This document shows positions 1 through 8,651 of a stretch of 64,000 nucleotides of DNA, piece after piece. This stretch comes from Deltaproteobacteria bacterium. GTDB taxonomy: Bacteria > Desulfobacterota > Dissulfuribacteria > Dissulfuribacterales > Dissulfuribacteraceae. Within the stretch, counting starts at the first letter, position 1. Every line of letters starts with the position of its first letter. The notes beneath the pieces are model-generated. The model saw only the letters and a program-made list of their open reading frames with translations. It searched no databases and had not been told where the DNA came from. The stretch is from positions 17,999 through 81,998 of the forward strand of contig WGBU01000070.1 of NCBI GenBank assembly GCA_015494155.1, in the 5' to 3' direction. The position numbers and the translations under genes were made by a program.

Positions 1-219
1 GCGTATTGGGTGATGCTGGGAAAGAAGGTGGCCCAGATAGCACTATCCTTTGGTGCAGACGACCTTGACGGCACAGTACTTGAAGAGAAGATCACCCATA
101 TGGCTGGGGCAGAGAGTGAAAAGGCGCTTTCTCGAAATGAGATAGAACATATCATCCGTACTGCAGGGCGCATACCAGTGGAAAGGGACACCCTGTATAA
201 CGAGATTCACCATGGCTGA
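1..219 (+). CDS. mqnE: Aminodeoxyfutalosine synthase MqnE, C-terminal fragment
   Basis: The reading frame is open from base 1, so only the last 72 codons are inside the window. MqnE is the radical SAM enzyme that joins 3-[(1-carboxyvinyl)oxy]benzoate to SAM, giving 6-amino-6-deoxyfutalosine in the futalosine route to menaquinone. The fragment shows the family C-terminus: the AQIAL-FGA block, an EEKI-HMAGAE segment and the closing [12 protein letters not shown] block. The radical SAM cysteines lie upstream, outside the window. The stop overlaps the next start (mqnC) by 8 nt, so the genes are translationally coupled. The assignment rests on C-terminal similarity plus the mqnC-mqnX-mqnA neighbours. 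Confidence 0.88.
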   Translation, partial: AYWVMLGKKVAQIALSFGADDLDGTVLEEKITHMAGAESEKALSRNEIEHIIRTAGRIPVERDTLYNEIHHG

Positions 220-1294
220 TACGGCGACTTGTGTGGAAGAGATAACAGAGAAGGTCCTCTCTGGTGAGAGGATTGATGAAGGCGAGGCCCTCACCCTATT
301 CGAAGATACAGGGCTTGCCCAGCTTGGGCACCTCGCCAATGAGGTGAGAAAGCGCCTCCATCCTGAGCCCATAGTCACTTATGTAATAGACAGAAATATC
401 AACTACACCAATATCTGTGTATCAGGCTGCAAGTTCTGCGCCTATTATAGGGCACCTGGGGAGCCTGAAGGGTATGTACTCGACGAGGATACACTTAGAA
501 GAAAGATAGAAGAGACCATCTCACTTGGTGGTACCCAGATCCTACTCCAAGGTGGCCTACACCCCGACCTCTCAATAGAGTATTATGAGAGGCTCTTTGG
601 CTTTATAAAGGACAATTTCAATATCCACATCCATGCCCTGAGCCCACCAGAGGTAATACACATATCCACTCTTACTGGACTTGGCATTCATGAGGTACTT
701 AAAAGGCTTCAGGCTGCAGGGCTTGATTCCATCCCCGGTGGCGGGGCAGAGATCCTCGTGGACAGGGTGAGAAAGATCATCTCCCCCAGGAAGGCGTCGG
801 CCTCCCAGTGGCTCCAGGTAATGGAAGAGGCCCACGGGCTTGGGATGCGCACCACGGCCACTATGATGTTTGGTCATGTGGAGACGAGAGAAGAGCGCAT
901 AGAACACCTCTCACGCCTAAGGGACCTCCAGGACAAGACAGGAGGATTTACGGCGTTCATACCTTGGCCGTTTCAGCCCAAAAACACCGCACTCCCCATG
1001 CAGGAGTCTACTGGCGAGGAGTACTTACGCACACTGGCAGTGTCGCGCATATTTCTCGACAATTTCGCAAATGTCCAGGCATCTTGGGTCACCCAAGGGC
1101 CAAAGGTGGCCCAAATAGCCCTCTACTTCGGTGCCAACGACTTTGGGAGCACCATGATAGAAGAAAACGTGGTGGCAGCAACAGGCGTTGCCCACAGACT
1201 CTCTGAGCAAGAGATGAGGCGTCTCATCGAGGAGGCAGGTTTTAGGCCGTGTCAACGTCTCATGGATTATACGCTGGTGGAGTCCAAGGGTTAA
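212..1294 (+). CDS. mqnC: Cyclic dehypoxanthine futalosine synthase MqnC (radical SAM)
   Basis: 360 residues, full length. MqnC converts dehypoxanthine futalosine to its cyclic form in the futalosine menaquinone pathway in the cytoplasm. The radical SAM cluster motif CVSGCKFC (CxxxCxxC) is near residue 70. It is followed by a [10 protein letters not shown] strand, the SAM-binding glycine region, and the MMFGHVET and [11 protein letters not shown] segments characteristic of MqnC. The C-terminal AQIAL-FGAND block is shared with MqnE, as expected of paralogues. The start overlaps mqnE by 8 nt and the next gene begins 1 nt after its stop, so it sits in a tight operon. Confidence 0.93.
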   Translation: MADTATCVEEITEKVLSGERIDEGEALTLFEDTGLAQLGHLANEVRKRLHPEPIVTYVIDRNINYTNICVSGCKFCAYYRAPGEPEGYVLDEDTLRRKIEETISLGGTQILLQGGLHPDLSIEYYERLFGFIKDNFNIHIHALSPPEVIHISTLTGLGIHEVLKRLQAAGLDSIPGGGAEILVDRVRKIISPRKASASQWLQVMEEAHGLGMRTTATMMFGHVETREERIEHLSRLRDLQDKTGGFTAFIPWPFQPKNTALPMQESTGEEYLRTLAVSRIFLDNFANVQASWVTQGPKVAQIALYFGANDFGSTMIEENVVAATGVAHRLSEQEMRRLIEEAGFRPCQRLMDYTLVESKG

Positions 1295-1295
1295 C

Positions 1296-2549
1296 ATGTC
1301 CCAGGTAAAGGTAGTAATCCATAGTGCGCCGTGGGTCCTCCCCATCTCAAGGCCGCCTATAAGAGAGGGTGCCATTGCCCTCTTTGAGGGACGTATTGTG
1401 GGCGTGGGTCATGGCCAAGATCTCAGGCTAAAATTCCCAGGTCACGAATTCCGCTTTCACCCAGACTCCATTTTAGTGCCATCCTTTGTAAATGCCCACT
1501 GTCACCTGGAGCTATCCCCATTGAAGTGGCGCCTTACCCCCACTGCCTCTCTCACCTCGTGGGTGAAAGAACTGGTCAAGGCAAGAAGCACCATTGGGGC
1601 AGAGGAATGGGTGCCTGCCATAAAAGAGGCCATCAACGAACTGGTCGAGGGCGGCACACTGGTAGTAGGAGACGTGGGTAACACAGGGCTTGTACCGTCT
1701 ATCATGATGGAAGAGGCAGATGATTGGCCCCTCTCAGGCATCCACTTCCTTGAGATCATCCAGCCAGAGATGCCCTCAGATGGCGATCCAGAGTTGACAA
1801 TCATGAATGAGGAGGCACCACTCATTGAAAGGGCCTTTCCTATGGAAATCACCCTGTCTCCCCATGGTGTACACACTGTCCATGCCTCAATCCTTAGTGC
1901 CATAAAGAAGAGGGCACAGGAACGGGGGCTCCCATTTACGTTACACGTAGCAGAATCGCCGGAAGAAATGGAATTTCTCATAAGGGGCGAAGGCCCTATG
2001 CTCGAACTCCTCCAACACCACGGCCGCGACACCTCGAGGCTCTCTATCCCCAACAAGGGTCCTGTCCACTTCTTGGAGGAGCTCGATCTTTTAGACCAAA
2101 CGAGCCTCCTCGTACACTGTGTGCAATTGAGCGATGACGAGCTCGATATCATTAAGAAAAAAGGGGCAAATATATGTCTTTGCCCTAGGAGCAATACCTT
2201 CTTGGGGGTGGGAGAGCCCCCCCTTCAAGAGATGGTGAGACGCGGGATCAATTGTGCCATAGGCACAGATAGCCTCGCTAGCAACGACAAGCTCGATATC
2301 TTTTCTGAGATGACCGCCCTAAAGAGGATTGCGCCAGAGGTACCATCTGGCACCATCCTCAAAATGGCAACCCTCGGGGGCGCAAAGGCCCTGGGGCTAG
2401 AGAGTCGTTTTGGTTCCCTCGAGTTAGGAAGGTGTTCCCCTGTAGTGGCCCTACAGCTTCCCCACATCCCCCATACTACAAAGGATGTAGAGGAGGCCAT
2501 TGTGACAAGCGGGACTCGACACGCCTTTCAAATCGAGATCATAAGGTAA
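1296..2549 (+). CDS. mqnX: Aminodeoxyfutalosine deaminase (amidohydrolase family)
   Basis: 417 residues of the TrzA/AtzA-like amidohydrolase superfamily. Metal-ligand motifs visible are NAHCHLE near residue 65, LHVAES near 220, VHCVQLS near 270 and GTDSLASND near 325. In a menaquinone operon this family deaminates 6-amino-6-deoxyfutalosine to futalosine, the branch used when MqnB rather than an MTAN-type nucleosidase removes the base. That role is inferred from neighbours; no substrate residues were tested. The stop TAA overlaps the mqnA start codon (TAATG), consistent with translational coupling. The symbol follows the literature name for the deaminase. Confidence 0.82.
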   Translation: MSQVKVVIHSAPWVLPISRPPIREGAIALFEGRIVGVGHGQDLRLKFPGHEFRFHPDSILVPSFVNAHCHLELSPLKWRLTPTASLTSWVKELVKARSTIGAEEWVPAIKEAINELVEGGTLVVGDVGNTGLVPSIMMEEADDWPLSGIHFLEIIQPEMPSDGDPELTIMNEEAPLIERAFPMEITLSPHGVHTVHASILSAIKKRAQERGLPFTLHVAESPEEMEFLIRGEGPMLELLQHHGRDTSRLSIPNKGPVHFLEELDLLDQTSLLVHCVQLSDDELDIIKKKGANICLCPRSNTFLGVGEPPLQEMVRRGINCAIGTDSLASNDKLDIFSEMTALKRIAPEVPSGTILKMATLGGAKALGLESRFGSLELGRCSPVVALQLPHIPHTTKDVEEAIVTSGTRHAFQIEIIR

Positions 2550-3406
2550 TGACACTCAAGGTTGGTATCGTCAACTTCATCAATACGGCCCCATTCTATG
2601 AACCATGGAAGGATATTGGGACACCAGAGGGCTGGAGCACAGTAGAAGGGGCTCCATCTAGGCTAAACACCCTGTTAAAGGAAGGAAAGATCGACGCAGG
2701 CCTAGTCTCATCCCTCACCTATGGGGAGCACCCCGACGATCTTGTCATCTTGAGGGACATCTCCATAAGTGCCAAAGGGCCTGTAAAGAGCGTCTTGCTC
2801 CTTAGCCCATTTGACATACGAGGGCTTGGCCAAGCAAAGGGCCCCACCACCATAATCGTCACCCCTAAGTCAGCCACATCTGTCATGTTACTTAGAATTA
2901 TCCTCGAGGTCTTTTACTTCAAAGAGTATGGAAGGGACTTTGTCTTTAGACAGGGTGGATTCTCCCAGGCAGAGCATCATGACCTACCATATCTTTCCAT
3001 AGGCGACGAGGCCCTTACCCTCGCGAAAGTTCACCATTTTGGCCATGTCTATGACCTTGCGGAACACTGGATAGAGAAGACCGGACTCCCATTCGTCTTT
3101 GCAGTAATGGCCGTAAGGAAGGAGGTGGCCAAAAGATTTCCAGAAAGGCTTAAAGCACTCTACCAGCACATAAGGCACTGTAGAGAGATTGGCCTAAAGA
3201 GGCTTGGAGAGATTGGCAGTGAGGTGTCAAAACGCATCCCCATGACGCCCAGCGAGTGTCTTTGCTATCTCGAGGGGATCGACTATGACCTGAGTAAGAG
3301 AAAAGAGCAGGGGCTCATCCAATACTATACGTATCTAAATGAGCTGGGCGTCATTTTGAAGACGCCCAGCCTCAAATTCTTTCCAGAAAAATCCAATTAT
3401 TCATAG
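2549..3406 (+). CDS. mqnA: Chorismate dehydratase MqnA
   Basis: 285 residues from the ATG inside the TAATG overlap with the preceding gene; an in-frame upstream extension to 2432 would lie inside mqnX and is not needed. MqnA dehydrates chorismate to 3-[(1-carboxyvinyl)oxy]benzoate, the first step of the futalosine route. Family features are the N-terminal VGIVNFINTAPF strand, the GAPSRLN and DAGLVSSL segments, and the periplasmic-binding-protein-like fold with SATSVMLLR. The gene ends tail to tail with gltX, overlapping by 10 nt. A perfect 10-bp hairpin lies within its last codons (3343-3370). Confidence 0.9.
   Translation: MTLKVGIVNFINTAPFYEPWKDIGTPEGWSTVEGAPSRLNTLLKEGKIDAGLVSSLTYGEHPDDLVILRDISISAKGPVKSVLLLSPFDIRGLGQAKGPTTIIVTPKSATSVMLLRIILEVFYFKEYGRDFVFRQGGFSQAEHHDLPYLSIGDEALTLAKVHHFGHVYDLAEHWIEKTGLPFVFAVMAVRKEVAKRFPERLKALYQHIRHCREIGLKRLGEIGSEVSKRIPMTPSECLCYLEGIDYDLSKRKEQGLIQYYTYLNELGVILKTPSLKFFPEKSNYS
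3343..3370. terminator. Perfect hairpin in the mqnA/gltX convergent end
   Basis: GCTGGGCGTC (3343-3352), an 8-nt loop and GACGCCCAGC (3361-3370) form a 10-bp GC-rich stem inside the last codons of mqnA, 36 nt before its stop. Neither side has a strong U-run. It is placed where converging transcripts from mqnA and gltX meet, so a role in 3-prime end formation or RNA stability is plausible but unproven. Confidence 0.4.
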
Positions 3407-4893
3407 AGGGCCCCACACTCCTTCAGCCTTCTTACCACCCTGTCTTTACCAATAAGTACCATGCAATCAAAGATACCAGGGCCCTTCAATTGTCCAGTTA
3501 TCACGGTCCTGATCCCATTTATTATGATCCCTGGTTTTACGCCCTTTTCATCACAATATGCCCTCACTACCTCCTCTGTGGTCTCGAGGGTCCATGAATC
3601 GACGGAGTCTAGCCGCTCTCCTAGCTCTGGCAACAACTCCTTGAGCTCTGGGTGCTTGTGAATATTTTTCTTTAGCGCCTTTTGATCATACTCGAATTCG
3701 TCTGAGAAATAGGCCCTCCCTGGCCCAATAAAGTCCTTTAGGGTGTGAAACCTGGTCCGGATGAGGTCTATGGTCTTAAGGAACCAGTCGCGTCTTTCTC
3801 CTTTATATGCCTCATCCCACAGGCCTGCATCTCTTAACTCCTTTTCCACATATCCTGCGAGCTCTTCTACTGGTATGGTGCGAAGATAATGGGCGTTTAT
3901 CGACAGGGCCTTTGGATCTGTGAAGAACTTCTTGACCTTTTCCTTGTCATCAGGATTGAAATTGAAGACTGCATTCGCCTTGCTTATCCCCTCAAGGGAA
4001 AAGGCCTCGATGAGCTCTTCCTTGGAGAAGATCTCACGATTGTCAGACGTATGCCATCCGAGTAGCACCAAAAAATTCACCAAGGCCCATGGTAGGAAGC
4101 CATGTTCCCTGTAAAATTGTACACTCACTACCTCCCCATGGGTACGCTTTGAGATCTTGCGCTTTTTGGGGTCGAGGGTAAGGGGCATATGGGCAAAGAC
4201 AGGTGGGGTGGCACCCAAGGCCTCATAGAGTAGGATCTGCCTTATGGTGTTTGCCATGTGGTCCTGGCCCCTAATGATGTGGGTGATCCTGTCCCTTATA
4301 TCGTCCACTACATTACATAGGAGATAGAGAGGCCTACCATTAGAGCGTACGATGACGAAGTCCTCTATCTCTGAATAGTCCTTCTCGATCCTCCCGAGCA
4401 CCTTGTCGTCATAACCTATCTTTCCACTCCTTTTGGGCACCTTAAAGCGGATGACGTAAGGAAGCCCCTTGGCCTCCCTTTCACGCACTTCTTCAGGGGT
4501 TAGATTGCGGCAGGTCCCATCATAGCCCACCGTGCTCCTCTTCTCCTTTAAGGCCATCTGCCGCTTCTTTTCAAGCTCTTCCTTGGTGCAAAAGCACTTA
4601 TAAGCCTTCCCCTCCTCGAGGAGCCTCTGGGCCACGTCAACGTGTTCCTGGTGAAACTCGCTCTGAAAATAGGGGCCTTCGTCCCAGTCGAGCCCAAGCC
4701 ACCTTAGGCCGTCTAATATGCCCTCTACAGACTCCTTTGTGGAACGCTCCACGTCTGTGTCTTCTATACGCAGTATGAACTTGCCCTTGTGTTTTCTCGC
4801 AAAGAGCCAGTTGAAGATGGCAGTCCTGGCACCACCTATGTGTAGATAGCCTGTGGGGCTAGGGGGGAATCTAACGATTACTTCACCAGCCAT
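3397..4893 (-). CDS. gltX: Glutamyl-tRNA synthetase
   Basis: 498 residues, the usual bacterial GluRS length. It charges tRNA-Glu with glutamate. Class I synthetase signatures are present: HIGH-type HIGGARTA near residue 17 and KMSKS-type KISKR near residue 248. The RFPPSPTGYLHIGG opening is typical of GluRS. A full GlnRS (glnS) lies 39 nt upstream on the same strand, so the organism appears to charge Gln-tRNA directly and this enzyme is presumably discriminating for tRNA-Glu. The start ATG is fixed by the conserved N-terminus. Confidence 0.96.
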   Translation of the reverse strand: MAGEVIVRFPPSPTGYLHIGGARTAIFNWLFARKHKGKFILRIEDTDVERSTKESVEGILDGLRWLGLDWDEGPYFQSEFHQEHVDVAQRLLEEGKAYKCFCTKEELEKKRQMALKEKRSTVGYDGTCRNLTPEEVREREAKGLPYVIRFKVPKRSGKIGYDDKVLGRIEKDYSEIEDFVIVRSNGRPLYLLCNVVDDIRDRITHIIRGQDHMANTIRQILLYEALGATPPVFAHMPLTLDPKKRKISKRTHGEVVSVQFYREHGFLPWALVNFLVLLGWHTSDNREIFSKEELIEAFSLEGISKANAVFNFNPDDKEKVKKFFTDPKALSINAHYLRTIPVEELAGYVEKELRDAGLWDEAYKGERRDWFLKTIDLIRTRFHTLKDFIGPGRAYFSDEFEYDQKALKKNIHKHPELKELLPELGERLDSVDSWTLETTEEVVRAYCDEKGVKPGIIINGIRTVITGQLKGPGIFDCMVLIGKDRVVRRLKECGALYE

Positions 4894-4932
4894 GTTCAGT
4901 ATCTCACTCCTTTTTCAGTTGTACTCTCGAAT

Positions 4933-6642
4933 CTAGTTTGAAAGACGACGTCTTACCTTCTCCCACGTATCCTTCAAGGTGACAATCCTATTAAATACCA
5001 AGGCATCTGGCCTTGAATCCTTGCTGTCCAGACAAAAATACCCATTTCTCTCGAATTGGTACCTCTCCCCAACCTTTGCCTCCACTAGACCAGGTTCTAG
5101 CTTACAACCCTTGAGGGTGACCAAAGAATCTGGATTGAGGAATTCAGTGAAGTGTCTCCCATCCTTCGCGCCATCTGGATTGGGGACGTTAAACAACCTG
5201 TCATACAGGCGCACCTCTGCGTCCACTGCATGTCTTTGAGAGACCCAGTGGAGGGTGGCCTTTACCCTCCTTCCGTCTGGGGCATTTCCACCCTTTGTCT
5301 GGGGGTCATAGGTACATCTCACCTCTATTATCTTGCCAGAGGCGTCCTTCACCACGTCTGTACACCGGATGAAATATGCGTAGCGAAGCCGCACCTCGCG
5401 CCCAGGTGCGAGCCTGTAAAACTTCTTAGGCGGATCTTCCATAAAGTCTGTCTCTTCTATATAGAGGACCCGTGAAAAGGGCACAAGGCGTGTGCCCTGC
5501 CCCATGTCTTCTGGATTGTTGATACATTCGAGCTCCTCTGTCTTGTCCTCTGGGTAGTTTTCAATCACTACCTTAAGGGGCCTTAGTACCCCCATTCTCC
5601 TTGGGGCAGTCTTGTTGAGTTCATCCCTTATGCAGTGCTCGAGGAGTGCAATGTCCACGATGCTGTCCCTCTTGGCCACTCCTATCCTCTTACAGAACTC
5701 TCTTATGGCAGATGGCGGTATCCCCCGGCGTCTAAGGCCAGAGATGGTGGGCATCCGCGGATCATCCCATCCATCGACTATGCCTCTGTCTACCAGTTCC
5801 TTGAGCTTTCTCTTGCTCATCACAGTATAACTCAGGTTAAGGCGTGCAAACTCAATCTGCTGCGGGTGGCACGGGACATCCAGTTGATCCAAGATCCAGT
5901 CGTATAGTGGACGATGGTCCTCAAATTCCAGGGTACAGATGGAGTGGGTAATGCCCTCTATTGCATCTGAAAGGCAGTGGGCAAAGTCGTAGGTTGGGTA
6001 TATGCACCACTTGTCGCCTGTCCTGTGATGTGAGGCATGGAGGATCCTGTATATGACAGGGTCACGCATATTTATGTTCCCAGAGGCCATGTCTATCTTG
6101 GCCCTCAACACCCGTTCGCCCTCCTTAAACTCGCCGCGCCTCATGCGCTCGAATAGATCTAGATTCTCCTCCACACTCCTGTTCCTGTATGGGCTCTCCT
6201 TGCCAGGTTCTGTGAGTGTGCCCCTGTACTCCCGTATCTCTTCAGGGCTAAGGTCGCAGACAAATGCCTTCCCCTTCTTTATGAGTTCTACTGCATATTC
6301 ATAGAGTCGGTCAAAATAGTCTGAGGCAAAATAGAGGTGCTCGCCCCAATCGTATCCAAGCCACCTCACATCCTCTTTGATGGACTCCACAAACTCCTCT
6401 TCTTCCTTGAGTGGGTTGGTATCGTCGAAGCGCAGGTGGCAACGCCCTCCAAACTCCTCGGCCAGGCCGAAATTCAAGACAATGCTCTTGGCATGACCTA
6501 TGTGTAGATAGCCATTGGGTTCTGGAGGAAACCTGGTGATGACTGTGGTGTGTTTTCCGCTCCTAAGGTCCTCTTCTATGATATCCTTAATGAAGTTTGG
6601 TGGGACTTTTTCCTGGGACTTGGCACCTTTCTGGGCTGTCAT
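4933..6642 (-). CDS. glnS: Glutaminyl-tRNA synthetase
   Basis: 569 residues, full length. It charges tRNA-Gln directly. Class I motifs are [14 protein letters not shown] (HIGH) near residue 45 and VMSKRKL (KMSKS equivalent) near residue 275. The C-terminal half has the GlnRS-type anticodon-binding beta-barrels ([27 protein letters not shown]). GlnRS in bacteria is patchily distributed, being an old transfer from eukaryotes common in gamma- and deltaproteobacteria, so it supports the proteobacterial-type placement. A GGAGG ribosome site precedes the ATG. It is followed by gltX in the same direction. Confidence 0.96.
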   Translation of the reverse strand: MTAQKGAKSQEKVPPNFIKDIIEEDLRSGKHTTVITRFPPEPNGYLHIGHAKSIVLNFGLAEEFGGRCHLRFDDTNPLKEEEEFVESIKEDVRWLGYDWGEHLYFASDYFDRLYEYAVELIKKGKAFVCDLSPEEIREYRGTLTEPGKESPYRNRSVEENLDLFERMRRGEFKEGERVLRAKIDMASGNINMRDPVIYRILHASHHRTGDKWCIYPTYDFAHCLSDAIEGITHSICTLEFEDHRPLYDWILDQLDVPCHPQQIEFARLNLSYTVMSKRKLKELVDRGIVDGWDDPRMPTISGLRRRGIPPSAIREFCKRIGVAKRDSIVDIALLEHCIRDELNKTAPRRMGVLRPLKVVIENYPEDKTEELECINNPEDMGQGTRLVPFSRVLYIEETDFMEDPPKKFYRLAPGREVRLRYAYFIRCTDVVKDASGKIIEVRCTYDPQTKGGNAPDGRRVKATLHWVSQRHAVDAEVRLYDRLFNVPNPDGAKDGRHFTEFLNPDSLVTLKGCKLEPGLVEAKVGERYQFERNGYFCLDSKDSRPDALVFNRIVTLKDTWEKVRRRLSN

Positions 6643-6659
6643 CTTTAAATTCCTCCATT

Positions 6660-6697
6660 TTAAAAAGCCGCCCCACTATTACAGCAAGGCGGCTTTT
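6660..6697 (-). terminator. Rho-independent terminator after the sat operon
   Basis: AAGCCGCC (6665-6672) and GGCGGCTT (6688-6695) pair. On the minus strand the stem is followed by TTTTT and an A/T-rich run. It lies 35 nt past the stop of the 118-residue gene and just upstream of the glnS ribosome site. Confidence 0.8.
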
Positions 6698-6731
6698 ATG
6701 ACAAGTGAAATATGGTCTTAGTTACAGACTA

Positions 6732-7088
6732 TTAGTCAATCTCTGGGGCGGGCAGGAATTCAGACTCCTTGGCTGCCAGGTCCTTGATCTCAGCAGACTT
6801 CTCCAGCACTGCCAAGACCGCATCGTCACCAAGGGACTTCTTTGCCACTACCTGATGGTAAAGCTCCCTCAAGAAGGCGACTGGTACGTCGGTGATGGCG
6901 TTCCTTGAGTCTGTCCTAGCAGTGTCAAACTCCTGGAGCACCTTGTTCTTAGTATCCTCAGAAACGTGTACCTCTACAAGCTTAAGCTCGCCGGCGAACC
7001 TGTACTTGATCTGATCGCCCAAGCCAGCCTCCTGGATGGCCTTCAAACGGCCCTCGTCAAGCAAAACATCTATGAAATAATCTGCCAT
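6732..7088 (-). CDS. Unrecognised 118-residue protein encoded after sat
   Basis: No family was recognised. The protein is short, soluble, acidic and apparently alpha/beta. It opens with ADYFIDVLLDEGRLKAI, includes a VEVHVSEDTKNKVLQEFD segment, is mostly helical from residue 50 and ends in a proline-acid tail. It has no cysteine, signal peptide or membrane segment. A clear ribosome site (GGAGGTAAAAAAA) precedes the ATG. It starts 29 nt after the sat stop and ends at a terminator, so it forms a two-gene transcript with sat. Its role is presumably linked to sulfate activation, but only the co-transcription supports this. Confidence 0.8.
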   Translation of the reverse strand: MADYFIDVLLDEGRLKAIQEAGLGDQIKYRFAGELKLVEVHVSEDTKNKVLQEFDTARTDSRNAITDVPVAFLRELYHQVVAKKSLGDDAVLAVLEKSAEIKDLAAKESEFLPAPEID

Positions 7089-7117
7089 TTTTTTTACCTC
7101 CTCCGAACAAATTTATT

Positions 7118-8476
7118 TTAAAGATCCTTGAGATCTACTTCGAGTTCTTTCTCTTTGTTGATCACATACTTCTCGTTGCAGAATGGGTAGTTGAAGTGCT
7201 TCCACCACTTGACCACCACCTTGAATACCTCTGGACGCATGATGATGCTTGGTGGCTGCACACCCTGAGCGACCATACCGCGGAGGAAGCTACCACTGAG
7301 CTTTTCCCTTTCATGACCGCAGGTCTCACTGTATGCCATCTCTTTACAGGTGGGGCAGAAGGAGAATTCCCTCATGTTCTGAGGCCTGATCTCAAGTCCA
7401 TAGGGTACATCAGTGGGTGGTGCTGGGAAGCCAAAGCTTGGTATTCCCTCGTTCCAGAGTATCTGGGTGGACCACTTATCATAGTATTCACCCACAGCAG
7501 CATGGTCACGGCCAAACATGTGGTGAGTACAACCCATGTTCTGACGGATGATACCATGGAGGAGGCTCTCCAATGGGTTACCATAGCGCATATCCCACAG
7601 ACAGATGGTGGGCAGATGACGTGAATTCTTGATGTATCCACCTGTGTTCACTGCCTCATGGCCTTCGACTATAGCCTCGTCTGGATAGTCACCGCGGCGC
7701 TTCACACCGATGATGGCGTTCACCAAGATGCCGTGGCATGGTTCAAGATCGCCTGTGAATGCGGCGTTCTTCATGAGGAACTCGTGACCGACGTGGGGCA
7801 CGTTACGGGTCTGGTGATTGATGACTGTCCTCCAGCCCCTCTTGTCGAACTCCTCTCTTGCCTTTCTTGGTGGATACCAGAAGCGGTCGAATGGTGGGCG
7901 GAAGATGGGCTCGTTGATGATGGTGTACTTACCAGCGAGTACGATGGGGTTGAGGCTCTTATAGATGACCCAACCAGGGTGCTTTTTATTGAATTTTTCC
8001 CTGACGACCTCTGGATTGTCCTCTGGGGTACCAAAGGTCTTGTCTGCCAGCTCTTCTGTATCTGAAATCTCCCAAACCTCCTCGATGTCCAAGATGGCGA
8101 AGGGTTTGCCCTTGAGGTTTAAGACCAGCCTGTCACCAGAACCTACTCCTAGCTTCTTGAAATCCTCTTTGCTGATATCGAATACCAGTGGGTACGGGAA
8201 GATCCACTCGTTGAGGAGTCTCCTTTCCTTTAGGATCCTTTCAACTTCTGCCTGAGACATGGAACCTTCAACAGGGCTGAAGAACCCATAGCAGATACTC
8301 ATGATCTCGCGATAGACATTCCTCACAGGGACCTCAGACTCATAGTGTAGCGTGGGCTTGATGTCGTATGTGGGGCAACCCTTGATCATCTTCTTGGCAC
8401 GCTCGGGGTCTCTCACGACGCGCTCGACAAGTCTGCCTCCATGAGGCAATGGCCTTTTAATTAAAAAACGTGACAT
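7118..8476 (-). CDS. sat: Sulfate adenylyltransferase (ATP sulfurylase)
   Basis: 452 residues from the ATG preceded by AAGGAGGTGTCCGA; an in-frame upstream ATG-type extension to 8545 has no ribosome site and runs over the promoter. Sat makes APS and pyrophosphate from ATP and sulfate, or ATP from APS in the oxidative direction. The homo-oligomeric ATP sulfurylase motifs are present: HQTRNVPHVGHE around residue 215-230 and MFGRDHAAVG near 315. A C-terminal cysteine group (CPTCKEM...CGHE) matches zinc-binding dissimilatory enzymes. No aprAB, qmo or dsr gene is in the window. A candidate promoter and palindromic operator lie upstream. Confidence 0.95.
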   Translation of the reverse strand: MSRFLIKRPLPHGGRLVERVVRDPERAKKMIKGCPTYDIKPTLHYESEVPVRNVYREIMSICYGFFSPVEGSMSQAEVERILKERRLLNEWIFPYPLVFDISKEDFKKLGVGSGDRLVLNLKGKPFAILDIEEVWEISDTEELADKTFGTPEDNPEVVREKFNKKHPGWVIYKSLNPIVLAGKYTIINEPIFRPPFDRFWYPPRKAREEFDKRGWRTVINHQTRNVPHVGHEFLMKNAAFTGDLEPCHGILVNAIIGVKRRGDYPDEAIVEGHEAVNTGGYIKNSRHLPTICLWDMRYGNPLESLLHGIIRQNMGCTHHMFGRDHAAVGEYYDKWSTQILWNEGIPSFGFPAPPTDVPYGLEIRPQNMREFSFCPTCKEMAYSETCGHEREKLSGSFLRGMVAQGVQPPSIIMRPEVFKVVVKWWKHFNYPFCNEKYVINKEKELEVDLKDL

Positions 8477-8501
8477 TCGGACACCTCCTTGGTTTTTTAA
8501 T

Positions 8502-8515
8502 AATGAATATTCATT
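8502..8515. promoter_or_regulatory. Palindrome AATGA-N4-TCATT at the sat promoter
   Basis: The sequence AATGAATATTCATT is a perfect 14-bp palindrome 26 nt before the sat ATG. It begins 11 nt downstream of the proposed -10 box (8527-8532). The same 5-4-5 motif occurs at the two ATP synthase promoters (20418 and 35456). A site just after the -10 fits a repressor operator; the protein is unknown. Confidence 0.65.
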
Positions 8516-8526
8516 CAGGAAAAGCA

Positions 8527-8555
8527 GAATAGCACAAGAAATCATCCATTACAAG
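8527..8555 (-). promoter_or_regulatory. Candidate sigma-70 promoter of sat
   Basis: On the minus strand, -35 TTGTAA (8550-8555), a 17-nt spacer and an extended -10 TGC-TATTCT (8527-8532). Each hexamer matches consensus at four of six positions. It is oriented toward sat with a 5-prime leader of about 40 nt. Confidence 0.5.
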
Positions 8556-8571
8556 GGAACAAATTTCAGGT

Positions 8572-8606
8572 TTTGTTAAATTTTATACGTGAAAATTTAA
8601 CAAAAA
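8572..8606. repeat. Long interrupted inverted repeat upstream of sat
   Basis: Arms TTTTGTTAA and TTAACAAAA flank an AT-rich centre of about 14 nt just upstream of the sat -35 and just past the terminator of the NrfD-like gene. The half-sites resemble Rex half-sites (TTGTTAA/TTAACAA), but the spacing is far longer than a single Rex box. Confidence 0.4.
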
Positions 8607-8629
8607 ATGGGGGCATGTGCCCCCATTTT
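8602..8629 (-). terminator. Rho-independent terminator of the NrfD-like gene
   Basis: On the minus strand, AAAATGGGGGCA pairs with TGCCCCCATTTT and is followed by a T-run. It lies about 25 nt after the stop of the NrfD-like gene, separating it from sat. Confidence 0.85.
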
Positions 8630-8651
8630 CCAATAGTATTGGGAAGTCGCT

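Noticed and set aside
1502..2194. 230-codon open frame on the minus strand inside mqnX
   Set aside because: Antisense to a well-supported gene with conserved motifs; composition is that of a shadow frame (Ser/Thr-rich) and no ribosome site.
8572..8606. A standard Rex operator upstream of sat
   Set aside because: Half-sites fit, but spacing is about 14-18 nt instead of 4, so it is listed only as an inverted repeat.
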